A stretch of 64,000 nucleotides of DNA, from contig NZ_AUXV01000034.1 of assembly GCF_001625575.1 (NCBI RefSeq), positions 1 through 64,000 of the forward strand, in the 5' to 3' direction. The notes beneath the pieces were generated by a model. That model saw only the letters and a list, made by a program, of their open reading frames with translations. It searched no databases and was not told where the DNA came from. This document shows positions 47,351 to 56,087 of the stretch, in pieces. The number at the start of each line of letters is the position of its first letter. Positions within the stretch are counted from its first letter, which is position 1. The stretch comes from Pseudoalteromonas luteoviolacea S2607 (GTDB lineage Bacteria > Pseudomonadota > Gammaproteobacteria > Enterobacterales > Alteromonadaceae). The position numbers were made by a program, and so were the translations under genes.

Positions 47351-47953
47351 TTATTTGCTTTGTGCTAAAATTATTCTAAAGTCTTGCACCATTTTTTCTG
47401 CGTTGATATTCGGTACTTGCCCCTGTTTAAACTCTGGTTTAAATATCGCTTCTAACTGCCCTAATGGATTAATTAATGCGATTGAGGCACTATGATCTAC
47501 GTAATAGTCAGTCCCACCATCATCATTAATCGCGTAAATAAGCCCAATATCTCTGACAAACGGAAATAGCTGCTTATGTTGCTGGGTTGCAGCGATAAAA
47601 CTCTTGTCAAAGTAACTTACATAAGCCTGACGTTTTGCGCTGGTATCTCGATTTGGATCAACGGATACAAACCATACTTGAGACTCAGCCAATTGACTGA
47701 TTTTGGTATTTATATGGGTAAGTTTCGAGAGCGTCATTGGACAAATATCAGGACAGCTGGTGTAGCCGAGAAACAGTAAATTCCAGCGACCTAGCAAGTC
47801 TTTGTTGGAAACAGGTTCATTGTGCTGGTCGAGCAATTCAAACGGCTTTAGTACTTTCGGTTTGGGGTAATGGACTGTCAATTCAGAAACCGTCTCCTCA
47901 TGCGTACAGGCAGATAATATACCGACGAGAATAAACAGTAATATCAAACGCAT
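47351..47953 (-). CDS. SCO1/SenC family copper chaperone lipoprotein
   Basis: Sco proteins deliver copper to, or reduce, the CuA site of cytochrome oxidase subunit II. The 200-aa protein has a lipoprotein signal (cysteine in ILSACT, residue 16), copper ligands in SCPDICP (CxxxCP) and the distal His in YYVDHSASI. It is the last gene of the operon, sharing one base with ctaB. A second Sco-like protein lies three genes upstream. Confidence 0.93.
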   Translation of the reverse strand: MRLILLFILVGILSACTHEETVSELTVHYPKPKVLKPFELLDQHNEPVSNKDLLGRWNLLFLGYTSCPDICPMTLSKLTHINTKISQLAESQVWFVSVDPNRDTSAKRQAYVSYFDKSFIAATQQHKQLFPFVRDIGLIYAINDDGGTDYYVDHSASIALINPLGQLEAIFKPEFKQGQVPNINAEKMVQDFRIILAQSK

Positions 47954-48858
47954 TACAAAACCAGCTTATCGATGAAGAATACAACAAAGAGTAACAATAA
48001 ATACGTAATCGAAAAACGAAAAACGTGCATTGCAGACTCTGACTTTGATTCAAAATATAAACAGATTATTTTTTGCACAAAAACTACATTTAACAAACTG
48101 GATATAATCAAATAAAACCAGTCAGACATACCGATTAAAAATGGCAATAAACACACTAACATTAACAATACTGCGTAAATTAGCATGCACAACTTAGTAA
48201 ACTTCACACCATGGGTAACCGGTAACATAGGAATGTGAGCTCGTTCGTAGTCTTTTTTTCTAGCTATCGCAAGCGCCCAAAAATGTGGCGGTGTCCATGT
48301 GAATATAATCATCACCAACAACCATGGCTCTGCGCTCATTGTGCCTGACTCACTTACCCAGCCCAGTAAAGGAGGCATTGCCCCTGCAAGCCCGCCAATC
48401 ACAATATTTTGTGGTGTCATGTGTTTCAAAAAAACAGAATATACTACCGCATACCCAAATAGTGCGCTGACTGTCAAAACTGCACAAAGCCAATTACTAA
48501 ATACTAACAATAGACCAACGCCGCTCAACCCTATGCATGCAGCAAAGGTATATGCTTGCTGCGAACTTAATTGTCGCTGCGCTAAGGGCCTATGGCGCGT
48601 TCGCGCCATTTTCTTATCTCGCTCTTTGTCCACTACATGGTTAATAGCTGCTGCCGCTGCTGATACAAGCCCAATGCCAAGTAAACTAAAAAATTGAGCC
48701 ATTGCACTGCGTCCAACCTCTGGCGCTAATATGACCCCAACCCATGCCGTTAGCACCAACATCAACACTACTTTAAGTTTACATATACCAAGGTATGCTT
48801 CGGCACTTTTTGGAAAATCTGAGACGCGTGTTAGATATTTTTCACTGTGTAGACTCAT
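47953..48858 (-). CDS. ctaB: Protoheme IX farnesyltransferase (heme O synthase)
   Basis: CtaB/CyoE converts heme B to heme O in the inner membrane. Motifs include NHVVDKERDKKMARTRHRPL (prenyl-diphosphate-binding Asp cluster) and YSVFLKHMTPQNIVIGG. It has about nine helices. The open frame extends to 49113 across ctaA, but the ATG at 48858 (MSLHSEKYL) overlaps ctaA by 4 bp and gives the usual 301 aa. With ctaA it makes heme A for the aa3 oxidase. Confidence 0.96.
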   Translation of the reverse strand: MSLHSEKYLTRVSDFPKSAEAYLGICKLKVVLMLVLTAWVGVILAPEVGRSAMAQFFSLLGIGLVSAAAAAINHVVDKERDKKMARTRHRPLAQRQLSSQQAYTFAACIGLSGVGLLLVFSNWLCAVLTVSALFGYAVVYSVFLKHMTPQNIVIGGLAGAMPPLLGWVSESGTMSAEPWLLVMIIFTWTPPHFWALAIARKKDYERAHIPMLPVTHGVKFTKLCMLIYAVLLMLVCLLPFLIGMSDWFYLIISSLLNVVFVQKIICLYFESKSESAMHVFRFSITYLLLLFVVFFIDKLVL

Positions 48859-49850
48859 ATCATCACCTTTTTCGCTCGACTGAGAAAGTAACAAACTCGA
48901 ACTAAGGCTAATAACAACAACGCTGCCATAAGATTGTGAAATAAAGTTAAAAGAATAGGGAATTGAAAGTGTACAATAATGGCGCCAATAGCCACTTGCA
49001 TCAGTACCAACAACAATACCAAATTCGCTGCGCGGCGAATCATCGACTGCTGTATTTTTATATGCACCGCAAATGCAAGCATCACTATTGCTAATACTGT
49101 AACCGCAGCCCAAATACGATGTACCAGATGAATTGACAAACGCGTTTCAAAGGGCAGCACTCCATATTCATATGTGCTCGCCGATTCAGGTATTTTTAAT
49201 AAGCTGCTCCACGAGAACAATTCACCATTTGAACACAGTGGTAAGCCAGTACAATGTGGCGCAGCATAATTTGCTGCAAGCCATCCCCCCAATGCAATTT
49301 GAAAAACCAACACACATAAACAGGCAACCCCTGCCTTTAAGCAAACCCGTGCATTACTTTCATAGTCAATATGTTTCCGCTCAGTTCTTAAGTAAATTAA
49401 CGTGAGTAGGGACAATATAGTAAAGCCACCTAATAGATGCCCCATAACGACGAAGGGTTGCAAGTTTAACGTTACTGTCCACATGCCCAAGAGCGCTTGA
49501 AAGCAAATCATAACTAACAAACTTGCAGCCAGTAATTTTGGAGCTTGACGCTGGTTTGAGCGGACAATAACAATAAAAATAAACAACACAACGAGAGCTA
49601 AACCACCTGCAAAATAGCGATGGATCATTTCAATCCACGCTTTTCTTGGTTCAAGGTTGCTGCTTGGAAACTGTATCTGAGCGGCAGTTATCTCGTGCAA
49701 TTCGTTTGGCACAGTTAAAAAGCCATAGCAACCCGGCCAATCTGGGCAGCCAAGCCCTGCATTACTCAACCGAGTATATGCTCCCAGAACCACAACACAC
49801 ATCGCCAATATGCAGGCAAATGTGATCGCGCGATGAAATACCTGCGACAT
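48855..49850 (-). CDS. ctaA: Heme A synthase CtaA (Cox15)
   Basis: CtaA oxidises the heme O methyl group to formyl, giving heme A. The 331-aa membrane protein has about eight helices and conserved heme-ligand histidines in EMIHRYFAGGLAL, MGHLLGG, IHLVHRIWAAV and FHNLMAALLL. It is typical of the proteobacterial Cox15-like group. It lies 9 bp after the Sco-like gene. Confidence 0.95.
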   Translation of the reverse strand: MSQVFHRAITFACILAMCVVVLGAYTRLSNAGLGCPDWPGCYGFLTVPNELHEITAAQIQFPSSNLEPRKAWIEMIHRYFAGGLALVVLFIFIVIVRSNQRQAPKLLAASLLVMICFQALLGMWTVTLNLQPFVVMGHLLGGFTILSLLTLIYLRTERKHIDYESNARVCLKAGVACLCVLVFQIALGGWLAANYAAPHCTGLPLCSNGELFSWSSLLKIPESASTYEYGVLPFETRLSIHLVHRIWAAVTVLAIVMLAFAVHIKIQQSMIRRAANLVLLLVLMQVAIGAIIVHFQFPILLTLFHNLMAALLLLALVRVCYFLSRAKKVMI

Positions 49851-49859
49851 ACCCCCTCC

Positions 49860-50336
49860 TTATTTTGAACGTGCATAGTTGAGCAACTTTTTCATATCCT
49901 TTAGTAACCCTTTAAGTACCAAACGGTTTGACTCTGGGTCAGGTTGATAAAGATACTCAAGGACAACAAGACCATGTTTATCAACTAAGTAAAATGCAGC
50001 TGGAACCAGCTTAGACTGCTTGCTCCGAAGCCCGGACAACGTGGTTTCATCGTCAAAGAGAACAACGGATACTTTTTGACTGTGTTTACCTAGCGCAACT
50101 TTGAGTTGCTCCGCATTTTTACGCTGAACATCGCAAGATTTCTCGCAATGCTCTGGCAAGTTAAGAACAATACTCCACATTTTATCTTCGGACTTGATGG
50201 GGAGTACCACTTCTTGCTCCAAGAAGCGTCCATAATTGGTCGTTGAAGTGGGCGCTAAATCAAATTTCAATACAGCAATTGCAGCTGCTACAGGTAATAA
50301 AAAACATCCTATAAACAACCCTAATGTTTTATTCAT
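49860..50336 (-). CDS. Membrane-anchored Sco/thioredoxin-like protein of the cox operon
   Basis: This 158-aa protein has one N-terminal helix (about 5-24) and a periplasmic domain. CEKSC (CxxxC) stands where Sco proteins have their copper cysteines, and AAFYLVDKHGLVVLEY resembles the late strand pair of the thioredoxin fold. The proline that normally follows the second Cys is replaced by Asp, and no obvious distal His is seen. It overlaps SURF1 by 8 bp. A role in copper or thiol handling during oxidase assembly is inferred from context. Confidence 0.75.
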   Translation of the reverse strand: MNKTLGLFIGCFLLPVAAAIAVLKFDLAPTSTTNYGRFLEQEVVLPIKSEDKMWSIVLNLPEHCEKSCDVQRKNAEQLKVALGKHSQKVSVVLFDDETTLSGLRSKQSKLVPAAFYLVDKHGLVVLEYLYQPDPESNRLVLKGLLKDMKKLLNYARSK

Positions 50337-51018
50337 TGTGACTAGCCCCCTGATTTTTATGTTTATATGCGAAAAGTGCGATCACCCCCGCGGAAATGCC
50401 AATGAGTAACCATTGCAGAGCATAAGCACGATGTTTATCAGGGCTCATTACAACAGCTTGATAATGAGGCCTTACTCCCGAGAACACAGCTTGCTTCGCA
50501 ATCATCAGCAAAGGAGAAATCTGATACCCTGAATCTAGACTAAAAAAGGCGTGATCTAGATATTGCAATACATTGTCATGATACGCACTTTGATTAGGTG
50601 CTGTTGCTAACGTAAAGCCAGACCATTTACCGATTTTAAACTCTACGTCTACCGAGATTCTGTCAGTTGGCAACTCAACGAAAGGCAGCCTTTTTCGGTC
50701 TTGATCACCGGCAACAAATCCTAAGTTAAGTGCGTGATATTCGGTTCGCCCTTGAGGCAAGAAAAGTACAATTAGATCATAGCCAATTTGACCTTCAACA
50801 ATTTGATTATCTAGCAACCACCACTGCGAAGTATCAATATGCCCGCTAATTGTCGCTGTTGCGCCCTGCAACAACTCTGGCTCCGACACAGCCTCCCACC
50901 ACTGCTTATTATCACTGCGCATAGCAATTTGTGTTAAGTAACCTTGTTTTTCTTGCGCGCGCTGCCATTGCCAAAACGCCAACCTAAAACACACCGAAAC
51001 AACAATTGTCACTGCCAA
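50329..51018 (-). CDS. SURF1 family cytochrome oxidase biogenesis protein
   Basis: SURF1 proteins help insert heme A into subunit I. The body shows FRLAFWQWQRAQEKQ, LLDNQIVEGQIGYDL, a C-terminal RAYALQWLLIGISAGVIAL helix and a basic end. The start is uncertain. A TTG at 51018 leaves only a short N-terminal helix, while the frame stays open upstream through FKKKTSTVLAILAVT, a better anchor. No ATG/GTG/TTG lies there before an in-frame TAG. An ATG at 51074 in another frame meets this frame across an A8 run (51041-51048). Confidence 0.88.
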   Translation of the reverse strand: MAVTIVVSVCFRLAFWQWQRAQEKQGYLTQIAMRSDNKQWWEAVSEPELLQGATATISGHIDTSQWWLLDNQIVEGQIGYDLIVLFLPQGRTEYHALNLGFVAGDQDRKRLPFVELPTDRISVDVEFKIGKWSGFTLATAPNQSAYHDNVLQYLDHAFFSLDSGYQISPLLMIAKQAVFSGVRPHYQAVVMSPDKHRAYALQWLLIGISAGVIALFAYKHKNQGASHNE

Positions 51019-51072
51019 AATAGCCAGAACTGTACTAGTCTTTTTTTTAAATAGGCGGATGACAGAACCCTC

Positions 51073-51375
51073 ATGCTAATAAAATGGATTATTACTGCAC
51101 TACTTCTTATTATTCTCTACCACTTATTCAGAGCACTTTTCGCAATGCTTAAAGGCCAAGAAACCTCTAAAAACATGTCGAAAATGCTGGGCAAACGTGT
51201 TCTCTTTTCTCTAGCAGTTGTTTTATTCATCTCACTTTCAAGTCACTTTGGACTCATTAAACCCAACCGCTTTGACCCCTCTACAATACGTACACAAACA
51301 CAAATAAGCACAACCAAACCACATCCACAAAATGCCAATACCAAGCGGCAGCCTGAAAAGCAAAGTGTTGATTAG
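51073..51375 (+). CDS. DUF2909-like small membrane protein
   Basis: This 100-aa protein has two helices (about 4-24 and 45-64) and a polar C-terminal tail of about 35 residues. Short two-helix proteins of this type, encoded against the cox genes between subunit III and SURF1, are common in gammaproteobacteria (DUF2909). The tail is encoded opposite the coxC 3' end (95-nt overlap) and seems to be an extension of the usual ~70 aa. Its ATG shares the CATG at 51072-51075 with a minus-strand ATG. Confidence 0.75.
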   Translation: MLIKWIITALLLIILYHLFRALFAMLKGQETSKNMSKMLGKRVLFSLAVVLFISLSSHFGLIKPNRFDPSTIRTQTQISTTKPHPQNANTKRQPEKQSVD

Positions 51376-52156
51376 AATCGAGGTGACCTTTAATAATTCG
51401 CAACCACACCACCAATAAAATTATCGCGCCAAGCGTCACATGCATGCCATGGAAGCCTGTGAGCATAAAAAATGTGTTGCCATAAATTCCTGAGCTGAGC
51501 TTGAGCCCGAGCTCCTGATAAGCATGGATATACTCTTCAACCTGCAAGCCAAGAAAGATGAATCCTAGTAAAATTGTTACACCCAAAAATACCGTGAGCT
51601 TAGTGCGTTCATCTCGCTCAATAGCAGTGTGTGCAAAGTGTAAGGTGACAGAAGAAGTAAGTAAGATGATGGTATTTATCAGCGGTAGACCGTGCCAAGG
51701 CATGGCTTGCGTCATATCCCCATTGGGCGTAACTAACAGAGGCCATACAGCCTCAAAGCTAGGCCACAAAACTTCATTTGTCATCAAATTGTTACTGCTA
51801 CCGCCAAGCCAAGGTACCGCAAACATTCGAACATAAAACAGCGCACCAAAGAATGCTGCAAAAAACATCACTTCGGAAAAAATAAACCACCCCATGCCCT
51901 GCCTAAATGAACGGTCCATTTGTTCAGAGTACAAGCCACTCATAGACTCATCAATTACGTGCCGAAACCACCCCACAATCATAGCGATGAGTACCCCAAT
52001 ACCGGCAAACAATACCCAAGCACCGTAACTGGCATCACTGTTTAGCTGCATAACCGTAAGACCTGCCCCCACCGCAATAAGAAACATTGCGATGGCCCCT
52101 ACAATTGGCCATGGGCTTTGCTCTGGCACATAATAAGTTTGATAACTCTTATCCAT
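51281..52156 (-). CDS. coxC: Cytochrome c oxidase subunit III
   Basis: Subunit III stabilises the aa3 oxidase core. The 291-aa protein has seven helices, with FHGMHVTLGAIILLVVWLR and AAWYWHFVDVVWLCLFVFVY at the end as in the family. The ATG at 52156 (MDKSYQTYYVPEQSPWPI) overlaps ctaG by 8 bp; a start at 52198 would be too long. The 3' end overlaps the convergent DUF2909-like gene by 95 nt. Confidence 0.96.
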   Translation of the reverse strand: MDKSYQTYYVPEQSPWPIVGAIAMFLIAVGAGLTVMQLNSDASYGAWVLFAGIGVLIAMIVGWFRHVIDESMSGLYSEQMDRSFRQGMGWFIFSEVMFFAAFFGALFYVRMFAVPWLGGSSNNLMTNEVLWPSFEAVWPLLVTPNGDMTQAMPWHGLPLINTIILLTSSVTLHFAHTAIERDERTKLTVFLGVTILLGFIFLGLQVEEYIHAYQELGLKLSSGIYGNTFFMLTGFHGMHVTLGAIILLVVWLRIIKGHLDSNQHFAFQAAAWYWHFVDVVWLCLFVFVYVL

Positions 52157-52748
52157 TTTCGTGACCTCGCAGGTAAACGTGTTCAGCCAAGCTCGCAAGC
52201 TGAACAGGTGTATTTTTTTGCTTTAGATTGGAAGTGGTCGTACTGTCTGTAATGTCATACAAAGTGTAAGACAACGTTAGCTCTTGTACGTCCGTCGGCA
52301 ATTCTGTATCGACATAGAAACGCAATGTAAACTTCATCGTTTGATTCGCTTGTAAGCTTTGTTGATCGAAGCAGAAACAAGCTAATTTATGTAAATACTT
52401 TGCCGCTTGACCAGGAGAAACAGAGGGAATAGCTTGCATTATTCTAGCGCTATCACTTAGGTTACGGGCGACAAATTCTACTTCTGATAACTTACCGGGT
52501 TGCACAGTGACAGAGTACTGCTGAGCTTCAACGCTAAATGGTGCGCTACTCTTTGCGTGTGTTGTAAAACTTACATCAACGACTCTAGACTCATCGACTT
52601 TTTCACTTTGCTCAGCAACGACCAAATCGACTTTACCGTTTAGCCCTGTGATATCGCAAAACACGTCATACAACGGCACCAAAGCAAACGCAAAGGCGAA
52701 CATACCAAGTACCGCTAAGATAAGTTTTTTAATTAATGGAGTATGCAT
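52149..52748 (-). CDS. ctaG: Cytochrome c oxidase assembly protein CtaG (Cox11)
   Basis: CtaG delivers copper to the CuB site of subunit I. The 199-aa protein has one N-terminal helix (about 10-28), a periplasmic beta-sandwich and copper ligands in the CFCFDQQ motif. It shares one base with the coxA stop and overlaps coxC by 8 bp. Confidence 0.95.
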   Translation of the reverse strand: MHTPLIKKLILAVLGMFAFAFALVPLYDVFCDITGLNGKVDLVVAEQSEKVDESRVVDVSFTTHAKSSAPFSVEAQQYSVTVQPGKLSEVEFVARNLSDSARIMQAIPSVSPGQAAKYLHKLACFCFDQQSLQANQTMKFTLRFYVDTELPTDVQELTLSYTLYDITDSTTTSNLKQKNTPVQLASLAEHVYLRGHENG

Positions 52749-54337
52749 TAGTCTACCTTAGGCGGCTTAGAAAATGTGTGATAAGGCGCAGGTGAAGCAA
52801 CCTCCCACTCTAAACCTTCAGCGCCATCCCACACTTTATTGGGCACCGACTCGCCACCACGAATACATTTGAATACAACCGCCACGAATAGAAGTTGAGA
52901 CAGTCCAAACACGAATCCACCAACGCTTATGATGGCGTTAAAATCCGCAAACTGCAGTGCATAATCTGGAATACGCCTTGGCATCCCAGCTAAGCCAACA
53001 AAGTGCATAGGAAAGAACAGCACGTTTACACTAATGAGTGACATCCAAAAGTGCCACTGCGCTAACGTTTCGCTGTACATATTACCCGTCCATTTTGGCA
53101 ACCAATAATAAGCAGCTGCCATAATGGAAAACACCGCACCGGTCACCAGCACATAGTGAAAATGAGCGACAACAAAATAAGTATCGTGATATTGAAAATC
53201 AGCGGGCGTAATTGCCAACATTAATCCTGAAAAACCACCTAAAGTGAATAGAACAATAAATGCGATAGCAAACATCATAGGAATTTCAAAACTGATGGCG
53301 CCTCGCCACATTGTCGCAACCCAGTTGAAAACCTTTACCCCAGTAGGAACTGAAATAAGCATCGTGGCATACATAAAAAACAGCTCTCCCGCCAGCGGCA
53401 TCCCAGTGGTAAACATATGGTGTGCCCAGACAACGAATGAAAGCAACGCAATTGACGACGTAGCGTAAACCATAGACGCATAGCCAAATAGCTTTTTACG
53501 AGAGAAAGTTGGAACAATCGTCGAGATAATGCCAAATGCAGGAAGAATCATGATGTACACTTCAGGGTGACCAAAAAACCAGAAAATGTGCTGAAACATC
53601 ACGGGGTCGCCACCACCCGCGGCGTCAAAAAAGCTGGTGCCGAAATATTTGTCGGTTAAAACCATGGTCACTGCACCAGCCAGTACGGGCATAACCGCGA
53701 TCAATAAAAATGCTGTGATTAGCCATGTCCACACAAAGAGCGGTAATTTCATCCAGGTCATACCTGGCGCACGCATATTTACTATGGTCACGATGACATT
53801 AATCGCCCCCATAATGGAACTAATACCCATAATATGTACGGCAAATACAAAAAGTGCGGTATTGTCGTTGCTGTAAGTTGTCGAAAGCGGAGCATAGAAT
53901 GTCCATCCAAATGCAGGCCCGCCCCCTTCCATAAATAAAGACATCAATAAAATAGCGAAAGCAAATGGTAGAATCCAAAAGCTCCAGTTGTTCATTCTAG
54001 GCAGCGCCATATCAGGCGCTCCAATCATCATTGGGATCATCCAGTTTGCCAGACCAGTAAATGCTGGCATTACGGCCCCAAATACCATCACGAGGCCGTG
54101 AACGGTTGTCATCTGATTGAAGAAGTGCGGGTCGACCAATTGCATGCCGGGCTGAAATAACTCAGCACGAATCACCATTGCCATTGCTCCGCCGGTTAGG
54201 AACATCAACAATGAGAACAATAGATACAGTGACCCGATATCTTTGTGGTTTGTGGTATATAGCCAACGCTTTAAACCCGAAGGAGCGCCGTGAGAATGTT
54301 CGTGCGATGCTTGTTGTTCTTCTGCGGCAATAGACAT
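52748..54337 (-). CDS. coxA: Cytochrome c oxidase subunit I (aa3 type)
   Basis: This is the catalytic subunit of the terminal oxidase. The 529-aa protein has 12 helices, with the CuB/heme a3 region FWFFGHPEVYIMILPAFG (His cross-linked to Tyr) and the heme ligands in VVAHFHYVLVTGAV. The C-terminus extends after the last helix. It shares one base with coxB and one with ctaG, so the four core genes are tightly coupled. Confidence 0.98.
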   Translation of the reverse strand: MSIAAEEQQASHEHSHGAPSGLKRWLYTTNHKDIGSLYLLFSLLMFLTGGAMAMVIRAELFQPGMQLVDPHFFNQMTTVHGLVMVFGAVMPAFTGLANWMIPMMIGAPDMALPRMNNWSFWILPFAFAILLMSLFMEGGGPAFGWTFYAPLSTTYSNDNTALFVFAVHIMGISSIMGAINVIVTIVNMRAPGMTWMKLPLFVWTWLITAFLLIAVMPVLAGAVTMVLTDKYFGTSFFDAAGGGDPVMFQHIFWFFGHPEVYIMILPAFGIISTIVPTFSRKKLFGYASMVYATSSIALLSFVVWAHHMFTTGMPLAGELFFMYATMLISVPTGVKVFNWVATMWRGAISFEIPMMFAIAFIVLFTLGGFSGLMLAITPADFQYHDTYFVVAHFHYVLVTGAVFSIMAAAYYWLPKWTGNMYSETLAQWHFWMSLISVNVLFFPMHFVGLAGMPRRIPDYALQFADFNAIISVGGFVFGLSQLLFVAVVFKCIRGGESVPNKVWDGAEGLEWEVASPAPYHTFSKPPKVD

Positions 54338-55476
54338 TACTCTTTCTCCTTAGTCGCATCGATAAAGGCTTGAATTTGTCCTGGTTGAATGACTTCCCCA
54401 GTATCATTTCCCCAGCTATTTCTCTTATACGTAATAACACCAGCGATTTCTGTTAGCGTAAGCTGCTTACCAAATGCTTGCATGGCTGTACCTGGTCGGC
54501 CGTTCACTAAAATATCAATGTGGGCACTGACCTCACCATTGACAACAGGGCTCCCTTTCATCGCAGGAAAGACACCCGGTAACCCCATGCCCGTCGGCTG
54601 ATGACACGCAGCGCAATAGGCCATATACACCCGTTCACCCTCCGCCATTAATTCATCTTTCGACAAGGTCGCACTCGCAGACGCAGCTTCAGCAGCCGCT
54701 GCTTGCTGTTTGGCCTGCTGCGCTTCGGCCAGCCAAAGTTCAAACGCCTCAGGTTTGCGTGCATCAACAACCACTGGCATAAACCCGTGATCTTTACCGC
54801 ATAATTCGGCACATTGCCCCCGATAAATGCCCTCTTCGTTAACGCGTGTCCAAGCTTCATTTATGAAGCCTGGGTTCGCATCTTTTTTCACTGCAAAATC
54901 CGGTACCCACCAAGAGTGAATTACATCGTCGGACGTCAGTAAAAAGCGAACTTTGCGATCTGTGGGAATAACTAACGGCTTATCGACTTCCAATAAGTAA
55001 TGTTCTTGCTTCGCTTCAAGATTTTCAATTTGCTCTCTGGGAGTTGAAAGTACAGAGAAAAAGTCAACGTCATGGCCCATGTACTCATAGTGCCATTTCC
55101 ATTGCGAGCCGGTTACTTTAATGGTCAAGTCGGATTTACTGGTGTCTTCCATTGCAATCAGAGTTTTAGTCGCTGGAATAGCCATGACGACCAAAATGAG
55201 GAATGGCACTGCAGTCCAAAATATTTCCACTTTGGTGCTTTCATGAAATTGAGCGGGTTCGACCCCTTTAGATTTTCGGTGATGTATGAGTGCCCAAAAC
55301 ATCACCGAAAAGACAATGACCCCTATGACACAACAAATCAGAAATATGGTCATATGCAGTTCATACACTTCATGACTCACATCAGTCACACCCTGACGCA
55401 AGTTGTAATCACTGGCTACTGTGTTCGCGCTGAAAAACAATGAATAAACAAAAACTTGTAATTTAGAAAGATGCAT
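54337..55476 (-). CDS. coxB: Cytochrome c oxidase subunit II with fused cytochrome c domain (caa3 type)
   Basis: This protein takes electrons from cytochrome c through CuA. The 379-aa protein has a signal peptide and two helices (about 40-60 and 80-100). The CuA site is in GQCAELCGKDHGFM, and an Ala-rich linker leads to a C-terminal cytochrome c domain with CAACH (heme c) and a Met ligand region. The fused heme domain makes this a caa3-type enzyme. The ATG at 55476 follows GGAG at 8 nt; 55500 would be too long. Confidence 0.96.
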   Translation of the reverse strand: MHLSKLQVFVYSLFFSANTVASDYNLRQGVTDVSHEVYELHMTIFLICCVIGVIVFSVMFWALIHHRKSKGVEPAQFHESTKVEIFWTAVPFLILVVMAIPATKTLIAMEDTSKSDLTIKVTGSQWKWHYEYMGHDVDFFSVLSTPREQIENLEAKQEHYLLEVDKPLVIPTDRKVRFLLTSDDVIHSWWVPDFAVKKDANPGFINEAWTRVNEEGIYRGQCAELCGKDHGFMPVVVDARKPEAFELWLAEAQQAKQQAAAAEAASASATLSKDELMAEGERVYMAYCAACHQPTGMGLPGVFPAMKGSPVVNGEVSAHIDILVNGRPGTAMQAFGKQLTLTEIAGVITYKRNSWGNDTGEVIQPGQIQAFIDATKEKE

Positions 55477-56087
55477 GTGGCGTCTCCGCTTTCCTATCAA
55501 GCTGTGCTCAAAGGATTTTTATTATTGGGTGACTGTCAAAAGGCATAATTTATTGCCATTACCGCATGACTCCCTTAACAACTAGTCAAAAAACAACCAG
55601 CTTGCAAGTTTTCTGTCTGTAAATATGGCGTTTTATTTAGGTAAAATGTTCCGTTCCTATAGTTGAGTCTAGCGCGCTCTACTTTAGGCATGCGGAGTAA
55701 AGTTATGGCTTAGTGAGGTGATTACAGTATTGATTAATTTAAAGTATTTACTTCAACCATGGGTTTAGAAAGTTTAGTAACTTTTAAAATGAGAATTGGA
55801 TAATGTCCATGCAAAAACGCAAACAAAAAACATTTTATTAACAATGTGCTTTAACACCGAAAAGCATATGTTTGTTCATGCATTTTGCGATACCTGTTGT
55901 AATTCATGTCATCGCGTTGCAACAAGAGGCTCTGCAAAAAGTCTACAGCGCCTCTGCGCATCGTTTACTTCCTATATGGCTTGCTAACGCGTGAACTTGT
56001 ACCGTTAAGCACTATCAAATTAAGGCATCAGGTACTTTTTAATAACGCGACTAAATGCCAAGCTCAAAATGTACTTGAGTACGGTTG
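55477..56087. other. 611-bp region without a convincing gene
   Basis: It lies between the coxB start and the convergent-facing end of the serine hydrolase gene. It should hold the leftward cox promoter near coxB; a TTGACA at about 55532-55537 is visible, but I see no matching -10. Small open frames on the plus strand (for example 55796-55987) lack ribosome sites and look spurious. No tRNA fold, repeat or terminator is evident. Confidence 0.6.

Noticed and set aside
48859..49113. 85-residue N-terminal extension of ctaB
   Set aside because: It lies wholly inside ctaA; the ATG at 48858 has the usual 4-bp coupling.
55796..55987. 63-codon plus-strand frame in the cox upstream region
   Set aside because: It starts with TTG, has no Shine-Dalgarno and no domain; the many cysteines look like chance.
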